Assembly: GCF_008122525.1 (NCBI RefSeq)
Contig: NZ_VSRV01000001.1
Coordinates: forward strand, 2,046,001 to 2,110,000
From: Marinomonas sp. IMCC 4694
GTDB taxonomy: Bacteria; Pseudomonadota; Gammaproteobacteria; Pseudomonadales; Marinomonadaceae
Direction: 5' to 3'
DNA length: 64,000 nt
Every line of letters starts with the position of its first letter. The first letter of the stretch is position 1. A model generated the notes under the pieces. It saw nothing but the letters and a program-made list of their open reading frames with translations, searched no databases and was not told the DNA's origin. Of this stretch, positions 6,939 through 16,582 are shown piece by piece. Both the position numbers and the translations under genes were made by a program.

Positions 6939-9900
6939 TTAAACCAATTTTTTCACATCGCTCCACTGTTTTGCCAAACGCTTATCAGAAATGGGTTCCA
7001 GCGTGCCGACTGACTGGGCAAACAAAGAAATACGATACTCTTCTAACATCCAACGGTATTTGATCAATTCTGGATCATACAGCGCTTTGTCATCATGGGC
7101 TTTTTTCTGTCGTATAAAGGTCTGCCATAAACTTTCTAACTGAGACACGGCGGCATTTTCTTTGTTCAAATGATTTTGAAAACGCTCTAAGCGCACTTCA
7201 ATGCCTTTAAAGTATCGCGGTAATTGCCCCAACCAAAACAACGGCGTATTACCGATGAAGCCTGGGTAAATCAGCTGTTCCAGCTGGAATTTAATGTCCC
7301 CATATACTCTTGCCCAAGGCAATGGCATCGCTCCTTTCATTTTTTTCGCTACCGCTTGATAAGACGATAAGACACGATACAACTGAGTCGCCATGTCGTT
7401 GGCAACGGTCACCAGTTGAGGTTTATGGGTCGTTACGCAACGCTCAAACTCCGCTTTCGTGCGCGGTAAAGGCCGCCCATCCAAAAACACCTTGTCTAAC
7501 ACCGCGTTTAGTAAATCGTCCAGTAGGGTCTCTTTCTTCCCCAACGGCGCGAAAATCAACATAGACTCTTTAAGACGCGGCAAGTTTTTTTGTAAGTACC
7601 GTACCTCTTTATTTAAGGTCAATTGCAACAGGGTAATCACCCCTTTGCGATGCGTTTCCGTCGCCGTGTTCTGATCATCAAACATTTTCAACGACACACT
7701 GTCACCTTGTGACACCAACGCGGGAAACGCCGTGACGTTAATGCCAGCTTGTTTGATTTCTTGACGTTCGGGAATCCCCTGCTCGGGCCACGCGGTTAAG
7801 CCTTCTTGCTCATGTTGTTTGGTGCCAAATTTCGCAAAACTCTCATCCACCAAGTCACCGAACTGGCTTTGTAGCTGAGCGAGACTTTTACCCACGCCCA
7901 ACACCTTGCCGCGTTCATCGACCACTTCTAAATTCAAGGTTAAATGGGAATCCAATTTATCGGCGTTCCACTCGTTAAGCGGAATGTCGATTAGGGTTTC
8001 GCGCTTAATCTGCAAGCTCAATTGCTCAAGTAAATCGCCCTTATCTCTCGATAAGTTCGGATAAACACGGTCGACAAATGGCGGTATTGGCACAAAGCGG
8101 CGGCGCAATACTTTTGGCAGACCTCGCAATAAAGCATCGCAACGCTCTTTGATAAAACCGGGCACGGCCCAACCTAAATCCTCAAGACTCAACTGTCTGA
8201 GCAACCCTACTGGCACTTTTAAAGTCGCCCCATCGGTGGCTTTACCTGGGTCAAATTTGTAGTCAATCGGTAACGCCACACCATGCAAGCCAAAGGAATC
8301 TGGAAACGCCTCGTCATCCACATTCACGTCTTGGTTGATCAAATCGTCCCGCGTCATCACTAAGGCATCGGGGGATTTCTTAACAAAATACTCTAAACTT
8401 TTTTGATTGCGAACCGCATCGGGTAAACGTGAATGATAAAACGCAAATACGGTTTCATCATCCACCAGAATATTGCGAGTACGCAATTTGGCTTCTTGTG
8501 TTTCTAACGCTTCCATCAGGGCTTTATTTTTGCGGAAAAACGCCTGCTTGGTTCGCAATTCCCCTTCTACCAACCCTGAGCGAATAAAAATCTCACGCGC
8601 TTCTGCGGGGTTGACCTGACCGTAATCCATACGACGCTTCGCCACGACCACCAGCCCGTATAAAGACACTTGCTCGTTGGCCATCACGCGGCCTTGGTTA
8701 CGCTCGAAATGCGGATCAAAGTATTGGCGCTTCACAAAGGGTGCGGCGTATTCTTCGATCCATGCAGGGTCAATGCGCGCCGTCACCCGAGCGTACAACT
8801 TGGTGGTTTCCACCAGCTCGGCGGCCATAATCCACTGTGGTGGCTTTTTAAACAGCATCGATGCCGGAAAGATCGACAATTTACGAGAACGACAACCCAG
8901 CATGTCTTTGCTGTCTTCCATTTTGTTCGCCACTTGGGTAAATAAACCTGCCAACAAGGAACGGTGAATGGCTTCGTAGTGGCGTTCTTCATGCTGCACT
9001 TCTTTAAAACCCAGCTGCTTACAGGCGATCATAATTTGGCGATGAATATCTCGCCATTCGCGCATGCGCATAAAATTTAAAAACTGTTTTCGACAATACT
9101 GACGCAAATGATTTTGCGACAAGCTTTGGCGCTGCTCTTCGTAGCGCTCCCACAGATTTAGGAACACGGCAAAATCCGAGTCTTCGTCTTTATCGACGGC
9201 ATGGGCTTGGTCAGATTGCGCTTTTTTGTCTTGAGGGCGCTCGCGTGGATCTGGAATCGACAAGGCACTGACAATAATCGCCACCTCTTTAAGCACACTG
9301 TGTTGCTCTGCCGCGATGAGAATACGACCTAATTTTGGGTCAATGGGCAACTTCGCCAACTGGCGACCAATCGGTGTCAGGCGCTCTTTGTTCAAAGCCC
9401 CAAGCTCCGTTAAGGCTTGATAACCGTCGTTGATCATGCGTTTTTCTGGCATTTCAACAAAAGGGAATTTTTCCACCGCACCCAATTTGAGATTGGCCAT
9501 TTGCAAAATAACCGACGCCAAGTTAGTACGAAAAATTTCGGGGTCGGTAAATTCAGAGCGATTGTCAAAATCAGACTCATCGTATAAACGAATACAAATA
9601 CCGTCGGCCACACGACCACATCGACCGGCACGCTGATTCGCACTGGCTTGGCTGATCTTTTCAATCGGTAATTGCTGCACTTTAGAGCGTACACTGTAAC
9701 GACTAATACGCGCTAAGCCAGGGTCTATTACATACCGAATTCCGGGAACCGTTAACGAGGTTTCCGCCACGTTGGTCGACAATACAATGCGACGACCACC
9801 GTGAGACTTGAAAATACGTTGCTGCTCACTGGCACTCAAACGGGCATAAAGAGGCAGCACCTCCGTCGACCTGAGTTCAGCACGACGAAGTATCTCGGCG

Positions 9901-10877
9901 GTTTCGCGAATTTCGCGCTCACCCGGTAAAAACACCAACATATCACCGGCACCGCGATAACCAGACTGACGCTCTTCCGCGATGAGCCTTTCCACCGCAT
10001 CCAACACGCCTTGCTCCATGCTTTGGTCTTCGTCGAGTTCTTCTGAATCGGACTTGCTCAACAAAGGCTGGTAACGCACTTCAACCGGATACGTTCGACC
10101 CGACACTTCAATAATAGGCGCCTTATCGAAATGCTGTGAAAACCGCTCCACATCGATGGTCGCCGAGGTGACGATGACTTTTAAATCAGGACGCGCTGCT
10201 AACACTTGCTTTAAATACCCCAACAAAAAATCAATGTTCAAACTGCGTTCGTGGGCTTCATCAATAATGATGGTGTCGTATTTATAAAGGAGTTTATCTT
10301 GTTGAATTTCAGCCAACAAAATACCGTCGGTCATCAGCTTGATCAGTGTTGTTTCGGTACTTTCGTCGCTGAAACGCACCTGAAAACCCACCTGCTCGCC
10401 CAATTTCACCTGCAACTCATCACTGATGCGATCCGCCACACTGCGTGCCGCCAAACGTCTTGGCTGAGTATGACCAATCACACCCGCAATACCACGACCC
10501 GCTTGCAGGCACATTTTTGGCAACTGGGTGGTTTTACCTGATCCCGTTTCACCGGCGATAATAATCACTTGGTTGTCTTGAATCGCCTTGATAATTTCGT
10601 CCGCGCGCGCAGCAACTGGCAAAGTTTCGTCGTACGTTACTCTTGGCAAACGGGACAAGCGCGTTTTATAAAGAGTTTCAGAGGTTTCGATCAACGCATT
10701 CAATTCAGACTGAGTGCGATCAAACGGCAAACCGTCTTTTTGGCGTTTCGTAAGCTGCTGTTGTTTACGTTCGATAAGATGACGATCACGGATCATCAGA
10801 GGAGGATTTTGCATACGACTAAAAAAGTATCCTGTGTTTGGATGCTGACCTGAAAAACATCTAGCTAGATCACCCAT
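6939..10877 (-). CDS. hrpA: ATP-dependent RNA helicase HrpA (DEAH box)
   Basis: A 1312-residue DEAH/RHA-type helicase, near the roughly 1300 residues of E. coli HrpA. Walker A GETGSGKT lies at 109-116, the DEAH box in IIIDEAHERSL near 203, the SAT motif (TSATID) near 240, and helicase motif VI (QRAGRCGR) near 415. The long C-terminal region with the HA2/OB-fold and the HrpA-specific extension follows. HrpA resolves stalled ribosomes and unwinds structured mRNA. The start is uncertain: the ATG at 10877 lacks a clear ribosome binding site, and in-frame ATGs at 10814 and 10796 are alternatives. The gene stands alone between mlaA and small uncharacterised genes. Confidence 0.96.
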   Translation of the reverse strand: MGDLARCFSGQHPNTGYFFSRMQNPPLMIRDRHLIERKQQQLTKRQKDGLPFDRTQSELNALIETSETLYKTRLSRLPRVTYDETLPVAARADEIIKAIQDNQVIIIAGETGSGKTTQLPKMCLQAGRGIAGVIGHTQPRRLAARSVADRISDELQVKLGEQVGFQVRFSDESTETTLIKLMTDGILLAEIQQDKLLYKYDTIIIDEAHERSLNIDFLLGYLKQVLAARPDLKVIVTSATIDVERFSQHFDKAPIIEVSGRTYPVEVRYQPLLSKSDSEELDEDQSMEQGVLDAVERLIAEERQSGYRGAGDMLVFLPGEREIRETAEILRRAELRSTEVLPLYARLSASEQQRIFKSHGGRRIVLSTNVAETSLTVPGIRYVIDPGLARISRYSVRSKVQQLPIEKISQASANQRAGRCGRVADGICIRLYDESDFDNRSEFTDPEIFRTNLASVILQMANLKLGAVEKFPFVEMPEKRMINDGYQALTELGALNKERLTPIGRQLAKLPIDPKLGRILIAAEQHSVLKEVAIIVSALSIPDPRERPQDKKAQSDQAHAVDKDEDSDFAVFLNLWERYEEQRQSLSQNHLRQYCRKQFLNFMRMREWRDIHRQIMIACKQLGFKEVQHEERHYEAIHRSLLAGLFTQVANKMEDSKDMLGCRSRKLSIFPASMLFKKPPQWIMAAELVETTKLYARVTARIDPAWIEEYAAPFVKRQYFDPHFERNQGRVMANEQVSLYGLVVVAKRRMDYGQVNPAEAREIFIRSGLVEGELRTKQAFFRKNKALMEALETQEAKLRTRNILVDDETVFAFYHSRLPDAVRNQKSLEYFVKKSPDALVMTRDDLINQDVNVDDEAFPDSFGLHGVALPIDYKFDPGKATDGATLKVPVGLLRQLSLEDLGWAVPGFIKERCDALLRGLPKVLRRRFVPIPPFVDRVYPNLSRDKGDLLEQLSLQIKRETLIDIPLNEWNADKLDSHLTLNLEVVDERGKVLGVGKSLAQLQSQFGDLVDESFAKFGTKQHEQEGLTAWPEQGIPERQEIKQAGINVTAFPALVSQGDSVSLKMFDDQNTATETHRKGVITLLQLTLNKEVRYLQKNLPRLKESMLIFAPLGKKETLLDDLLNAVLDKVFLDGRPLPRTKAEFERCVTTHKPQLVTVANDMATQLYRVLSSYQAVAKKMKGAMPLPWARVYGDIKFQLEQLIYPGFIGNTPLFWLGQLPRYFKGIEVRLERFQNHLNKENAAVSQLESLWQTFIRQKKAHDDKALYDPELIKYRWMLEEYRISLFAQSVGTLEPISDKRLAKQWSDVKKLV

Positions 10878-10966
10878 AGCGTAACGATATAATGCTTAAT
10901 TATAACATGAACTCCCATCAAGGCGTTAGATCGAGAGTACCGGAGTACAGCGAGTTTATCTGATCA

Positions 10967-11215
10967 TTAATGTATTTTTTTCGTTCCGTAACGAACCATG
11001 TCTTTGCCGTTTTCATACACATTGGTACTGACCCAACGCCCTAAAATCAACTGCCGTTTTTCATCCAAGACCGCAATGAATGGACGCCCATTACTGTTGT
11101 TCGTCGCCAACGCTACGCCCTCAACATTGGCCAAACCAAGCCCCCCATTTTCTACAGCACGAAGGAAGGCTTCAAGTTGATCCAAGGTTTCAATAACATC
11201 GTTATCGTTCATCAT
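10967..11215 (-). CDS. Conserved-looking small protein of unknown function
   Basis: An 82-residue soluble, mixed alpha/beta protein that I do not recognise. It starts with an acidic helix (NDVIETLDQLEAFLRAVE) followed by a Gly-rich turn and two likely beta strands (RPFIAVLDEKRQLILGRW). The two adjacent ATGs at 11215 and 11212 are preceded by AAAGAG at a suitable distance. It lies between hrpA and the glutamine amidotransferase gene on the same strand, about 100 bp from each. No Cys, no membrane segment and no signal peptide are seen. Confidence 0.6.
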   Translation of the reverse strand: MMNDNDVIETLDQLEAFLRAVENGGLGLANVEGVALATNNSNGRPFIAVLDEKRQLILGRWVSTNVYENGKDMVRYGTKKIH

Positions 11216-11317
11216 ACGGTTTACTCTTTAAGGGATAAAAGGCGTGCAAGGATAACAGGAATCAGAGTCGAGGTGAAAAGATCAGCTTCGCTCGTCATGC
11301 CCGACAAATGCCTATTG

Positions 11318-12097
11318 TTAAAGACGATTCTGAAAAACCGCTTCCCCGCCTTCAAAGACACATAATTCGCCTTCTTGCATTTGGTTCCAAGTTTCATCTT
11401 GGGTTAATGGCTGCGTGGCGATGACGGTGACAACGTCTTTGTCTGTGGTGACTTCTTTAAAGTCGATGATGACGTCTTCATCAGATAAAGTGGCTTTTTT
11501 GAACGGGGCGCGTCGGGTGATCCAGTGGAGTTTCGTGGTGCAAAAGCAGTATAAACGAACGCCATCGGAGAGCATCATGTTAAAAACACCACGACTTTTA
11601 AGTTGCAACGCCAACTGCCATAAGCGCGTTGAAATGTCGCTTACGCTAGGTTCTTGGTCGCCAAACCGAGTTTGAAGTTGCTCGATAATCCAACAAAAAG
11701 CCCGTTCAGAGTCGGTATTTCCCAGAGGATGATAGCGTACGAGCGGTAAATCTGTCGCATTTTCCAATTGACCGTTGTGGGCATAGGTCCAGGTTTTATC
11801 CCATAAAAATCGGCTAAATGGGTGCGTATTGAGTAAATTAACAGCACCAACATTGGCTTGACGAATATGGCTGATCACAATGTCGCATTTAAGCGAAGCG
11901 TGACTCATGACTTCGGCCATGTCGGAATCGGCACTGGGGCGTGGATCGTGTATTGCCCAGACATCGCCATCGCGGTACATGGCCATACCCCAACCGTCTT
12001 TGTGTGGCCCAGTGCGTCCACCGCGAGCGCGCAAGCCGGAAAAACTGAAGCAAATGTCAGTTGGCACACTGGCACTCATACCCAATAATTCACACAT
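11318..12097 (-). CDS. Class II glutamine amidotransferase (YafJ-like)
   Basis: A 259-residue Ntn-type amidotransferase. The start is placed at the ATG at 12095-12097 because it gives MCELLGMS, in which Cys2 becomes the N-terminal nucleophile after Met removal; a GGGAGA ribosome binding site precedes it. A longer upstream extension would bury this Cys and is not used. Other family features are RGGRTGPHKDGWGMAMY (about 27-43), HIRQANVG, and the NTHPFSR and AHNGQL motifs. It hydrolyses glutamine to ammonia, but the acceptor reaction of stand-alone YafJ-type proteins is unknown. Its first 8 bp overlap the end of the von Willebrand protein gene, so the two are probably translationally coupled. 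Confidence 0.9.
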   Translation of the reverse strand: MCELLGMSASVPTDICFSFSGLRARGGRTGPHKDGWGMAMYRDGDVWAIHDPRPSADSDMAEVMSHASLKCDIVISHIRQANVGAVNLLNTHPFSRFLWDKTWTYAHNGQLENATDLPLVRYHPLGNTDSERAFCWIIEQLQTRFGDQEPSVSDISTRLWQLALQLKSRGVFNMMLSDGVRLYCFCTTKLHWITRRAPFKKATLSDEDVIIDFKEVTTDKDVVTVIATQPLTQDETWNQMQEGELCVFEGGEAVFQNRL

Positions 12098-13967
12098 TAT
12101 CTTCGTCTCCCTGTGATGGGGTCTTTTTACGGCGGCGATATGCCCAGATGCCACCAGCAATAACAAGAATACCGCCGATATTAAGCCCAGCAAACCAGGC
12201 CCAGTCCGATGCGGTGAAGCCACTCATTGCATCGCTCTGTGAGGGGATGTCAGTTACGAATACCGCTTCGGGGCTCAGGGTATTCGTTGGGTCTTCTGCA
12301 TTGATTAAGTTTTCACTGACCACTGAAATTAATGGAGACACCACCACTGGCGTCACCCCATTATCAAGCGTTGATATGCTGACTGGCCTAGTGGTCAGTG
12401 TGTCTATCACATCACTCACATTGCGCACCGTCGGTATGGCATCGCCCTGACGGCCAAATTCCCACGTGGGTGTCCAGTAGTCAAACCGTACTCCGGTTTG
12501 CGTCACGCCTTTGAGTTGTGCTCGAACGCGAGTCAATTCGTTGGCAGAAACAGGCACAACTGCCTCCCAATAACCTTGGCCAACCAGCGGCATCAAGTCG
12601 GTTTTTTGCGTACCATTAGAATAGGAAAACTCAAGCGTTATAGCGGAATTCACTACGTTTAATTTTAAATTCACAGGCTTGGCGGTGAACGCCACTAAAT
12701 CACCACCTGGGTGTAAACCATTAAAATCAATCGCTGGATGCACCGTAAAAAACTGACTTATTTGGCGTGAAAATGTTTTGCCATCAACGAGACTGAGTAA
12801 TTCGTAATTTCCAGGCACCCTAATGCCTTCTAGAGCATGCTGAAATTGCTCACCAGAAGGCGTCATACGATACGTGGTGATCAGCTCTTTTTGACTGCCG
12901 TTTAAACGATAGACACTTTGGTTAACATCAAGTAAGTCCAGTACTTTTTCATCATCGATGAGCTCTTCTTTTTGAAACAGCCCCACGACAGAGTAAATAG
13001 GCTCATGTAAAAACACAACCGATGACACGGTAGACGCCTGAACACTCAGATTCGTCATAATTCTGATGCTGCTTCGTTCCAGGTCCACATTATCGACTTG
13101 CCATAAACCGACGGATGGGCGACGAACGGTCAAAAGTGTATAGTGATTCGATGACGACACCGAGACGCTGTCGCTGTTTATCAAAGACAATACTGAACCA
13201 TCAGGCTTGATCACGTGAGGCTGAACGCCTTCATCGTGAAACACCACCAAGGTTAATTCCTCAATCGCATCGTCCACTAAAAATCGATTTCCATCGAATG
13301 GCAACTCGTCTGTGGGAGTGGCTTGAGCGAAAATACGATCAAAGGTATCTAATAGATCTTCTGGAATCGCCACCTCGGTATGAGTGGCACCGGTTCGAAG
13401 TGAAAGGGACTCTAACAGGTTTTTATCGGTGTAACCTGTCATCGAAATAGTGTGCAAATGAATGTTTTTCGCCTCTAACTTGGCCGTCAATTCGTTTAAT
13501 ATTCGATCCCGCGACGCTTTATTCACCGATTCATCTAAACTAATATCAACCATCCCGTCGGTGACCAACACCCAATGGCGGGAAAAATTCGGGCGTAGAT
13601 CTCCAGAGTCAGGCGTGTCTAAGAGCAAAGCAATGATGGCTTCTAAGTCCGTTTTTACATCTTGTGTCACGTAACTGTTTACGTAGCTTTCCAGCTTTGC
13701 TTTGCTGGCTTTATTGACGATCGACTCTTCGAGCAACACTCTGGGCTCTTCACCAAATAACCAGATACCCAGCGTAGCCTGCTCTTCAGGCGCCAGGCTT
13801 GAAATAAGGCGCAAGGCTTCTGAAGTAAGCTTATCAGGATCGCTGATAATCATGCTGCCCGATGCATCGACAATAACGCGAAACTGCGTATCGGCATGAC
13901 TTAACGGCGTTCCAAAAGACAAACAAACCGACAACAATAGCGCTGCATTTACTCTTAACCACGTCAT
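12090..13967 (-). CDS. Membrane-anchored von Willebrand factor A domain protein
   Basis: A 625-residue protein with an N-terminal signal peptide (about 1-25, cleaved near SHADT), a VWA domain with the MIDAS motif DASGS (34-38), a long beta-rich extracytoplasmic region, and a single C-terminal transmembrane helix (about 588-608, WAWFAGLNIGGILVIAGGIW) followed by a basic cytoplasmic tail (RRRKK). The architecture resembles the TIGR03503-type VWA proteins of marine gammaproteobacteria, an assignment from memory. It would bind a metal-dependent protein ligand in the periplasm. The stop overlaps the start of the glutamine amidotransferase gene. Function is unknown. Confidence 0.88.
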   Translation of the reverse strand: MTWLRVNAALLLSVCLSFGTPLSHADTQFRVIVDASGSMIISDPDKLTSEALRLISSLAPEEQATLGIWLFGEEPRVLLEESIVNKASKAKLESYVNSYVTQDVKTDLEAIIALLLDTPDSGDLRPNFSRHWVLVTDGMVDISLDESVNKASRDRILNELTAKLEAKNIHLHTISMTGYTDKNLLESLSLRTGATHTEVAIPEDLLDTFDRIFAQATPTDELPFDGNRFLVDDAIEELTLVVFHDEGVQPHVIKPDGSVLSLINSDSVSVSSSNHYTLLTVRRPSVGLWQVDNVDLERSSIRIMTNLSVQASTVSSVVFLHEPIYSVVGLFQKEELIDDEKVLDLLDVNQSVYRLNGSQKELITTYRMTPSGEQFQHALEGIRVPGNYELLSLVDGKTFSRQISQFFTVHPAIDFNGLHPGGDLVAFTAKPVNLKLNVVNSAITLEFSYSNGTQKTDLMPLVGQGYWEAVVPVSANELTRVRAQLKGVTQTGVRFDYWTPTWEFGRQGDAIPTVRNVSDVIDTLTTRPVSISTLDNGVTPVVVSPLISVVSENLINAEDPTNTLSPEAVFVTDIPSQSDAMSGFTASDWAWFAGLNIGGILVIAGGIWAYRRRKKTPSQGDEDNV

Positions 13968-14033
13968 GCTGACAAACTCCTCAGATTACACTTGCTAAAA
14001 TTAGTGCTTAGCTTATGGGTACAGTCGTTTTTT

Positions 14034-14513
14034 TCAGGTAACGTCATACGGCTTGGGCATACCATGAACCCATTTGATCACGTGTACTTCCCAATCTTCT
14101 TCCGCTACCTTGGTTTCATTGACCGCATAATCACGCACCGTTAACCCTTGGCGTAACATTTCTTTATTACTCCCCACCACCAAAGGGTGCCAATTAGGTA
14201 ACTGTTTCGTTTCGTGAAGCACACGATAACTGCACGTATCTGGCAGCCAATCAAAATCCGTTAACTGATCTGGGGTTAATGTAATACAGCTTGCCACTTT
14301 TGCTTGTCGAGTGTCATATACCTTACATTGACAGGTGGTCAGATTGAGTTGCTGACAAGACAAGTTAGTGTAAAAAACCTCTTCGGTTTCATCATCCTGC
14401 AATTTTTGTAGGCAACATTTACCACAGCCATCACAGATGGACTCCCACTCTACTGGAGACATTTTTTCCAGTGGCGTGATTTGCCAAAAAGGCTCGTAAC
14501 GCTTTGCTATCAT
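14034..14513 (-). CDS. ycgN: YcgN family cysteine-cluster protein
   Basis: A 159-residue protein of the UPF0260/YcgN family with the family Cys cluster CDGCGKCCLQKL near residues 28-39 and later Cys residues (CQCKVYDTRQ, ASCITL) that probably bind zinc or an iron-sulfur cluster. Length and the opening WQITPLEKMSPVEWESICDG are typical. The molecular role is unknown. It lies 2 bp after ycgL on the same strand, within the conserved neighbourhood ycgN-ycgL-rnd, and is presumably co-transcribed. Confidence 0.93.
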   Translation of the reverse strand: MIAKRYEPFWQITPLEKMSPVEWESICDGCGKCCLQKLQDDETEEVFYTNLSCQQLNLTTCQCKVYDTRQAKVASCITLTPDQLTDFDWLPDTCSYRVLHETKQLPNWHPLVVGSNKEMLRQGLTVRDYAVNETKVAEEDWEVHVIKWVHGMPKPYDVT

Positions 14514-14515
14514 AA

Positions 14516-14809
14516 TCAGTAAATGGCTTCTGTTGGGGTTTTATAAAGGTCGAGTAAGTAATCGTCTTTCACTGGTGGCAGCTGCAAATAAAAACCTTTT
14601 TCACGAATTTCAGACGCCACTTTTTCAGGTTTAGCACGAGCAAGCGTGCTTTCCTTAGTCAATAACATGGTCATGGCACTGATGCCTTTACCAAAACGTG
14701 TCATTAATTCTTCCGGGATTTTTTTCAAGCCCTGACTTTTTTCTACATACAAGTACATGCCGTCGTGCTTGGAAGAGCGAAATACTTCTACAATTAAATG
14801 TTGTTTCAT
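14516..14809 (-). CDS. ycgL: YcgL domain-containing protein
   Basis: A 97-residue YcgL-domain protein. The ATG at 14809 (MKQHLIVEVFRSSKHDG) is chosen over an in-frame GTG at 14827, because family members start right at this strand and AGAGAA sits before it. The conserved core is EVFRSSKHDGMYLYVEK followed by the alpha/beta domain around PEELMTRFGK. The function is unknown; it is a small soluble cytoplasmic protein. The gene starts 26 bp after the rnd stop codon and ends 2 bp before ycgN. Confidence 0.9.
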   Translation of the reverse strand: MKQHLIVEVFRSSKHDGMYLYVEKSQGLKKIPEELMTRFGKGISAMTMLLTKESTLARAKPEKVASEIREKGFYLQLPPVKDDYLLDLYKTPTEAIY

Positions 14810-14835
14810 AATGTTCTCTGGCGTCACCGCGCCAT

Positions 14836-15978
14836 TTAGGGCTTTTTGAATTTTTCCAAAACTGGGTTTACGATGGCTTCACGTCGCCACCCCGTCATGG
14901 CCGGATTGTTCCAGTCTATATCAGACCCATCAAACAAATGACGTACCAAAGGGTCCAACAGTTTACGTTTCATCATAGCTTCCGGCGCAATATGTATACG
15001 CTCCGCTTGCTGACGCACGAAGGCTTTAATTGCCTTTGTCAAATCACCCGTTCGGGGGGGCAAAGGCATTTCCAACGGCAATTGATATTCATCGGCGGAT
15101 AGCTCATTGACCAGAGCCACGTTTTGCAAAATAACGTCACCATACAAACGATGTTGACGACCCGTTAACTCTTCCGCTTCAGACACGGCTTTATGATGCG
15201 TTGGTAAGGTATCCGCCAATGACCATAAAGTGCGATCTTTAAGGATTTGCCCTTTAGGCACATCCTCTTTACGTGCTTGCTCGTCGCGCCAAATAAACAA
15301 CAAACGCAATAACGTCAGACCCAAAGGAGACAAACGCCATGCGGTTTTTATTCCGTCCCAGTTTTGTTTAGGATCCGAGTTCATTTGATACTGCCATTTA
15401 AGGGAATCACAGTCTTCCATCACCCATTCAAGCATGCCTTTTTCTTGTAAACGGGCAAGTTGCATTGGATACACGTTTGCAAGATAAACCACATCCAAGG
15501 CCGCGTAACGCTTTTGCGCCGCCGTCAGAGGTCGCTGGGTCCAATCGGAACGCGTTTCATCTTTGGCGACTTCAATTTGTAAATATTCATGAATTAACTT
15601 TACATAACTTAGCGACCATTTCGCACTCGCGTAGGCTTCACCAATCTGCGTGTCGTAAAACGGCGTAGGCAATACACCCAGTAATCGGTCAAATACATCC
15701 AGATCTTCGGAGCACGCGTGAAACACCTTCATAACATTAGGGTTAACCATGAGATCACGCAACGGATCCCACGCATCGATCGTTAAAGGATCAATCAGCA
15801 CGGCTTGATCGCCTTCGCTAATTTGAATCAGCCCTGTAATCGGGAAATACGTTGCCCGGCGAATGAATTCCGTATCCACCGCAATTACGGGTAATTGCGC
15901 CCAGTACTCACACCAACTCTCCAGCGACTCATTGTCTGCCACACAAATAATAGTCAGAGCATCATCTTGATCATTCAT
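14836..15978 (-). CDS. rnd: Ribonuclease D
   Basis: A 380-residue DEDDy 3'-5' exoribonuclease that trims tRNA and other stable RNA 3' ends. The Exo I motif AVDTEF (about 34-39), Exo II region VFHACSEDLDVF (about 87-98) and Exo III YAALDVVYL (about 158-166) carry the acidic metal ligands and the Tyr. An HRDC domain follows (about 210-290) with its second copy C-terminal. The ATG at 15978 is used because it starts directly after recR (stop at 15980) and yields a family-like N-terminus; longer frames read into recR. It is the third gene from the end of the dnaX-ybaB-recR-rnd-ycgL-ycgN series. Confidence 0.94.
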   Translation of the reverse strand: MNDQDDALTIICVADNESLESWCEYWAQLPVIAVDTEFIRRATYFPITGLIQISEGDQAVLIDPLTIDAWDPLRDLMVNPNVMKVFHACSEDLDVFDRLLGVLPTPFYDTQIGEAYASAKWSLSYVKLIHEYLQIEVAKDETRSDWTQRPLTAAQKRYAALDVVYLANVYPMQLARLQEKGMLEWVMEDCDSLKWQYQMNSDPKQNWDGIKTAWRLSPLGLTLLRLLFIWRDEQARKEDVPKGQILKDRTLWSLADTLPTHHKAVSEAEELTGRQHRLYGDVILQNVALVNELSADEYQLPLEMPLPPRTGDLTKAIKAFVRQQAERIHIAPEAMMKRKLLDPLVRHLFDGSDIDWNNPAMTGWRREAIVNPVLEKFKKP

Positions 15979-15979
15979 T

Positions 15980-16573
15980 TTAGAGTTTCTTCCGTCCCTC
16001 AAGCGCCAGCGCCAGAGTGTTACCATCAACGTATTCCAGCTCGCCGCCCATGGGAACACCATGAGCAATACGGCTGACGTTAATGTTCAGTGTTTTTAAT
16101 ATCTCCGCGATATAATGACAAGTCGCCTCGCCCTCTATCGTAGAGTTTGTGGCGATAATCGCCTCTTCGACGTCATTGTGTTGAACAAGGGCTTCCAAAC
16201 GATCAAGCCCCAATTCTTCCGGACCAACGCCATCAATCGGTGACAAATGCCCCAATAAAACAAAATACCTTCCAGTAAAGGTACCCGCCGACTCGATAGC
16301 CACCACATCCGCGGGTGTTTCAACAATACATAATCGCTTAGGATCACGCTCAGGATCTTGGCACAACTGGCATTCAGCTTCTTCCGTTAGCGTACGACAA
16401 CTTGAACAGCGCCCAACTTTGTCAAGTGCTTCGCGCAATCCATTTGCTAACCTGTCTGCCCCTTGATGATCGCGTTCAAGTAAATACAAGGCCATTTTTT
16501 GAGCTGACCTGGGGCCAACACCCGGTAAACAACGCAATGAATCAATCAATTCTTTAATTAAGGGACTGAACAA
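15980..16573 (-). CDS. recR: Recombination mediator RecR
   Basis: A 197-residue RecR, the usual length near 200. It shows the N-terminal helix-hairpin-helix (SLRCLPGVGPRSAQKMAL), a four-Cys zinc finger (CSSCRTLTEEAECQLC, about 56-71) and a Toprim domain with IVETPADVVAIE and the conserved C-terminal HGVPMGGELEYVDGNTL. RecR with RecO and RecF loads RecA on gapped DNA. It follows ybaB by 9 bp and ends 1 bp before rnd, in the widely conserved dnaX-ybaB-recR order. Confidence 0.97.
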   Translation of the reverse strand: MFSPLIKELIDSLRCLPGVGPRSAQKMALYLLERDHQGADRLANGLREALDKVGRCSSCRTLTEEAECQLCQDPERDPKRLCIVETPADVVAIESAGTFTGRYFVLLGHLSPIDGVGPEELGLDRLEALVQHNDVEEAIIATNSTIEGEATCHYIAEILKTLNINVSRIAHGVPMGGELEYVDGNTLALALEGRKKL

Positions 16574-16582
16574 AATCCTCTC

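Noticed and set aside
12098..12223. N-terminal extension of the glutamine amidotransferase that looks like a membrane segment
   Set aside because: Using it would remove the essential N-terminal Cys and extend the overlap with the upstream gene; the ATG at 12097 has a good ribosome binding site.
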